A DNA stretch of 64,000 nucleotides from Sphingobium sp. C100 (lineage in GTDB: Bacteria; Pseudomonadota; Alphaproteobacteria; Sphingomonadales; Sphingomonadaceae). The position numbers were made by a program, and so were the translations under genes. The notes beneath the pieces were generated by a model that saw nothing but the letters and a program-made list of their open reading frames with translations, was not told where the DNA came from and ran no database searches. The stretch is taken from assembly GCF_000508185.1 (NCBI RefSeq), contig NZ_AYOY01000143.1:1-64000 (forward strand). The letters are read 5' to 3'. Of the stretch, positions 61,770-64,000 are shown one piece after another (the first letter of the stretch is position 1; every line of letters begins with the position of its first letter).

Positions 61770-62531
61770 ATGCTGAAGGATAAGGCTATTATCGTGACCG
61801 GCGGCGCTTCCGGGATCGGCCGTGCTGCAGCTGACCTGTTCGCGCGCGACGGCGCCCTGGTCATGATCGCGGACCGCAGCGCGGATGCGGGCGCAGAAGC
61901 TGCCGAAGCCATTTGTGCCGCAGGGGGCGAGGCCGCGTTCGTCGCGTGCGACGTCGCCGACGACGAATCGGTCGCCGCGATGGTTGCGGCGACGGTGGCG
62001 CGCTTCGGCCGCCTGGACGGTGCATTCAACAATGCCGGCATCGAATTCGCCAGCAAGATTGTGCCGGACCTCAGCTTCGCCGAATGGCGCCGGGTGATCG
62101 ACATCAACCTGAACGGCGTGTTCCTGTGCATGAAGCATGAAATCGCGCAGATGCGCCAGTCGGGCGGCGGCGCCATCGTCAACACCGCATCCGGCGCGGC
62201 GGTGGCGGCGTCACCCAACATGGCGGAATATGCCACGTCGAAGGCCGGCGTGACCGGCCTGACCCGCGCGGCATCGTGCGAATATGGGGATACGCAGGTT
62301 CGCGTCAACGCGGTGCTGCCGGGTCTGATTTTGACCCCGATGACGGAGGAGCGGCTATTCAACGATGCGTCCTTCGGCGCGACACTGGAGCCGCTGCGGG
62401 CGCGCCATTCGGTCGGTCGGTTTGGCAAGCCGGACGATGTGGCGGAGGCCGCGCGCTGGCTGCTCTCGGATCTCTGTCCCTTCGTCAATGGGATCAGCCT
62501 GCCCGTTGATGGCGGCTTCCTGGCTCGTTGA
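61770..62531 (+). CDS. SDR family oxidoreductase
   Basis: A 253-residue SDR. TGGASGIGRAAADLF, NNAGIEF, and TASGAAVAASPNMAEYATSK give the cofactor and catalytic motifs. The C-terminal PVDGGFLAR is typical. AAGGAGAGG precedes ATG 61770; the longer frame upstream covers the promoter. It is divergent from the monooxygenase and shares its operator, so it may oxidise the hydroxylated or diol product. It is convergent with the PQQ dehydrogenase. Confidence 0.9.
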   Translation: MLKDKAIIVTGGASGIGRAAADLFARDGALVMIADRSADAGAEAAEAICAAGGEAAFVACDVADDESVAAMVAATVARFGRLDGAFNNAGIEFASKIVPDLSFAEWRRVIDINLNGVFLCMKHEIAQMRQSGGGAIVNTASGAAVAASPNMAEYATSKAGVTGLTRAASCEYGDTQVRVNAVLPGLILTPMTEERLFNDASFGATLEPLRARHSVGRFGKPDDVAEAARWLLSDLCPFVNGISLPVDGGFLAR

Positions 62532-62549
62532 AAGGTTTCACGCCGCGGG

Positions 62550-64000
62550 TCAGCGTCGGCTGATCTGCGGCAGGGCATAGGCGACCAGGACATTACGCTC
62601 ATTGCTGGCCAATGCTGCGCTGCCGCCCGCCGCTATCACCACATATTGCCGCCCGTCATCGCCAACATAGGTCATAGGCGTCGCATTGGCGCTGGCGGGC
62701 AACATGGTCTGCCACAATAGCCGTCCTGTTGCCGTTTCGATCGCGCGGAGCCTCCGGTCCGGTGTCGAGGCGATGAAGGTGAGGCCGCTGGCGGTCGTGA
62801 TTGATCCGCCCAACGTCGGGAGCCCGATGGTGAAGGGCAGGCGCGACGGGATGCCCATCGGTCCCATGCTGTCGGCCATGCCGATGGGCTTGCTCCACAA
62901 CAGCTTGCGGCTGTCCAGGTCGACCGCGCTCAGCGTGCCGAAGGGCGGCTGGATGCACGGCACGCCGAGCGGTGAAAGGAACATATGATTCTGTGCGCCA
63001 TAGGGCGCGCCCGTCTGCGGCACGCCCAGGCGGAAGCGTTCCAGCGAAGGCGACTGTCCCGGCGTACCCATCGGCGCCAAGCCGAGCGCCCTTACTTCCT
63101 TCGCGCTGATCAGATGATTGAGCGTGGGCATGTTGGTGCTATTGACGATCATGATGCGCCGCTGCCGGTCGATCGAAATGCTGCCCCAGTTCACGCCGCC
63201 AGCGGAACCTGGATACTGGATCGACCAGTCCTGCCGCGGCGGGGTAAAGGCGCCGTCATACCGCAGCTTGCGAAAGGCGATGCGGCACCAGAGCTGGTCG
63301 ATCGGGGTCAGACCCCACATCGTAGCTTCGGTGAGGGCGCGCGCGCCAAAGGCCGGCATGCCCACGGAAAAGGGTTGAGTGGGCGCGGTCCAGTCGCCTG
63401 GCGCAGCACCCTGCGGCACCGGCTTTTCCACGACCGGAGACAACGGCCGGCCGGTCGCGCGATCCAGCACGAAGCTTTGGCCGGTCTTGCTGATGCTGAC
63501 CAGCGCAGGGATCATCCGGTCGCCGACGCGAACGTCGGTCAGCACGGGCTGCGACGCGACATCATAATCCCACAAGTCGTGATGCACCGTCTGGAACGTC
63601 CATCGCGGCCGCCCGGTGCGGTTGTCTACGGCGACGATCGCGTTGGAGAAGCGCTCCGCCCCAGGTGAGCGGCGACCGCCGAAAAAATCCGGCGTGGCGA
63701 CGCCGAAGGGTAGATAGACCAGGCCCAGTCTCTCATCGCTGCTCGCCACGCTCCACATATTGGGGGTACCAGGCGCATAGCGCGCCTGCGGCGTTCCGCG
63801 TTCCGGATCGGCTGGGTCGAACGCCCATACCGGCTCGCCGCTGGCCAGATCATAGCCGCGCACGACGCCCGAGGGCTGGTCCATCTTCTGCCCGTCCAGC
63901 CCGTAGGAGCCGGTGACCACGACATTGCCGGACACGACCGGCGTCGATGTCACATAATAGAGCACCGAGGAATAGTTGCCGATGCCGTCGGTTAGCGACA
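62550..64000 (-). CDS. PQQ-dependent dehydrogenase, 5' end beyond the window
   Basis: The C-terminal 483 residues of a glucose/quinate dehydrogenase-type quinoprotein; the frame continues past base 64000 without a start. HHDLWDYDVASQPVL, TPIDQLWCRIAFRKLRYDG and NATPMTYVGDDGRQYVVIAAGG match the enzyme at 54382, but the two are clearly different proteins. It probably has the same domain plan, with N-terminal membrane segments outside the window. The role is periplasmic alcohol or diol oxidation, feeding ubiquinone. Confidence 0.88.
   Translation of the reverse strand, partial: SLTDGIGNYSSVLYYVTSTPVVSGNVVVTGSYGLDGQKMDQPSGVVRGYDLASGEPVWAFDPADPERGTPQARYAPGTPNMWSVASSDERLGLVYLPFGVATPDFFGGRRSPGAERFSNAIVAVDNRTGRPRWTFQTVHHDLWDYDVASQPVLTDVRVGDRMIPALVSISKTGQSFVLDRATGRPLSPVVEKPVPQGAAPGDWTAPTQPFSVGMPAFGARALTEATMWGLTPIDQLWCRIAFRKLRYDGAFTPPRQDWSIQYPGSAGGVNWGSISIDRQRRIMIVNSTNMPTLNHLISAKEVRALGLAPMGTPGQSPSLERFRLGVPQTGAPYGAQNHMFLSPLGVPCIQPPFGTLSAVDLDSRKLLWSKPIGMADSMGPMGIPSRLPFTIGLPTLGGSITTASGLTFIASTPDRRLRAIETATGRLLWQTMLPASANATPMTYVGDDGRQYVVIAAGGSAALASNERNVLVAYALPQISRR

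Noticed and set aside
1-64000. Search for CRISPR arrays, tRNA or rRNA genes, insertion sequences, integrases and phage genes
   Set aside because: None was seen. The only large repeat is the gene-cassette duplication at 26328-31620, which is not flanked by obvious inverted or direct terminal repeats.

Overview
The window looks like chromosomal or large-replicon DNA from a sphingomonad-type alphaproteobacterium. The basis is high-GC coding DNA, two TonB-dependent receptors with the sphingomonad-style DIVVTA N-terminal motif, several Rieske oxygenases, VanA-like and CYP108-like oxygenases, PQQ dehydrogenases, and many acyl-CoA and SDR enzymes. It is almost wholly catabolic. I see no rRNA, tRNA, CRISPR array, phage gene, integrase or insertion sequence. 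Genus and growth substrate cannot be fixed from the sequence alone.

Left part (1-25 kb): a FadR-like GntR regulator, a CaiB/BaiF CoA-transferase, a TetR-controlled Rieske oxygenase, an acyl-CoA dehydrogenase divergent from an unusual double-HTH LysR regulator, a six-gene minus-strand unit (Rieske oxygenase, its reductase, MFS transporter, GMC oxidoreductase, aldehyde dehydrogenase, epoxide hydrolase), a TonB receptor, an SDR, a third Rieske oxygenase, a MerR regulator, a P450 and a second TonB receptor. A near-perfect palindrome, TAATGGTC-C-GACCATTA, recurs in five intergenic regions here and closely resembles a FadR-type site. A different 19-bp element is shared by the MerR gene and the P450 gene.

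Middle (24.7-34.2 kb): after a terminator comes an aldehyde dehydrogenase, then a tandemly duplicated three-gene cassette (lipocalin-like protein, APH-type kinase, small helical protein), then a MmgE/PrpD protein and a zinc alcohol dehydrogenase.

Right part (34-64 kb): five minus-strand genes (amidohydrolase, acyl-CoA ligase, hydrolase, thiolase, SDR) divergent from a ten-gene plus-strand run. That run holds two thiolase-like proteins without the usual catalytic residues, a double DUF35/OB-fold protein, an MBL hydrolase, a crotonase, two acyl-CoA dehydrogenases, a biotin carrier, a degenerate carboxyltransferase and a quinone oxidoreductase-like protein. It is followed by a seven-gene minus-strand run ending upstream in an SDR and a PQQ dehydrogenase, then an epoxide hydrolase, a limonene-epoxide-hydrolase-like protein, a small membrane protein, a luciferase-like monooxygenase, an SDR and a second PQQ dehydrogenase cut by the window edge. 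A motif TCCGA-N7-TCGGA and variants sit in the three divergent promoter regions of this half.

Working model (inference): outer-membrane uptake by TonB receptors; oxygenation by Rieske enzymes, P450 and flavin monooxygenase; epoxide opening and alcohol/aldehyde oxidation; CoA activation; and beta-oxidation-like or retro-aldol side-chain or ring degradation of an alicyclic or terpenoid-like compound. Two or more regulons divide the locus.
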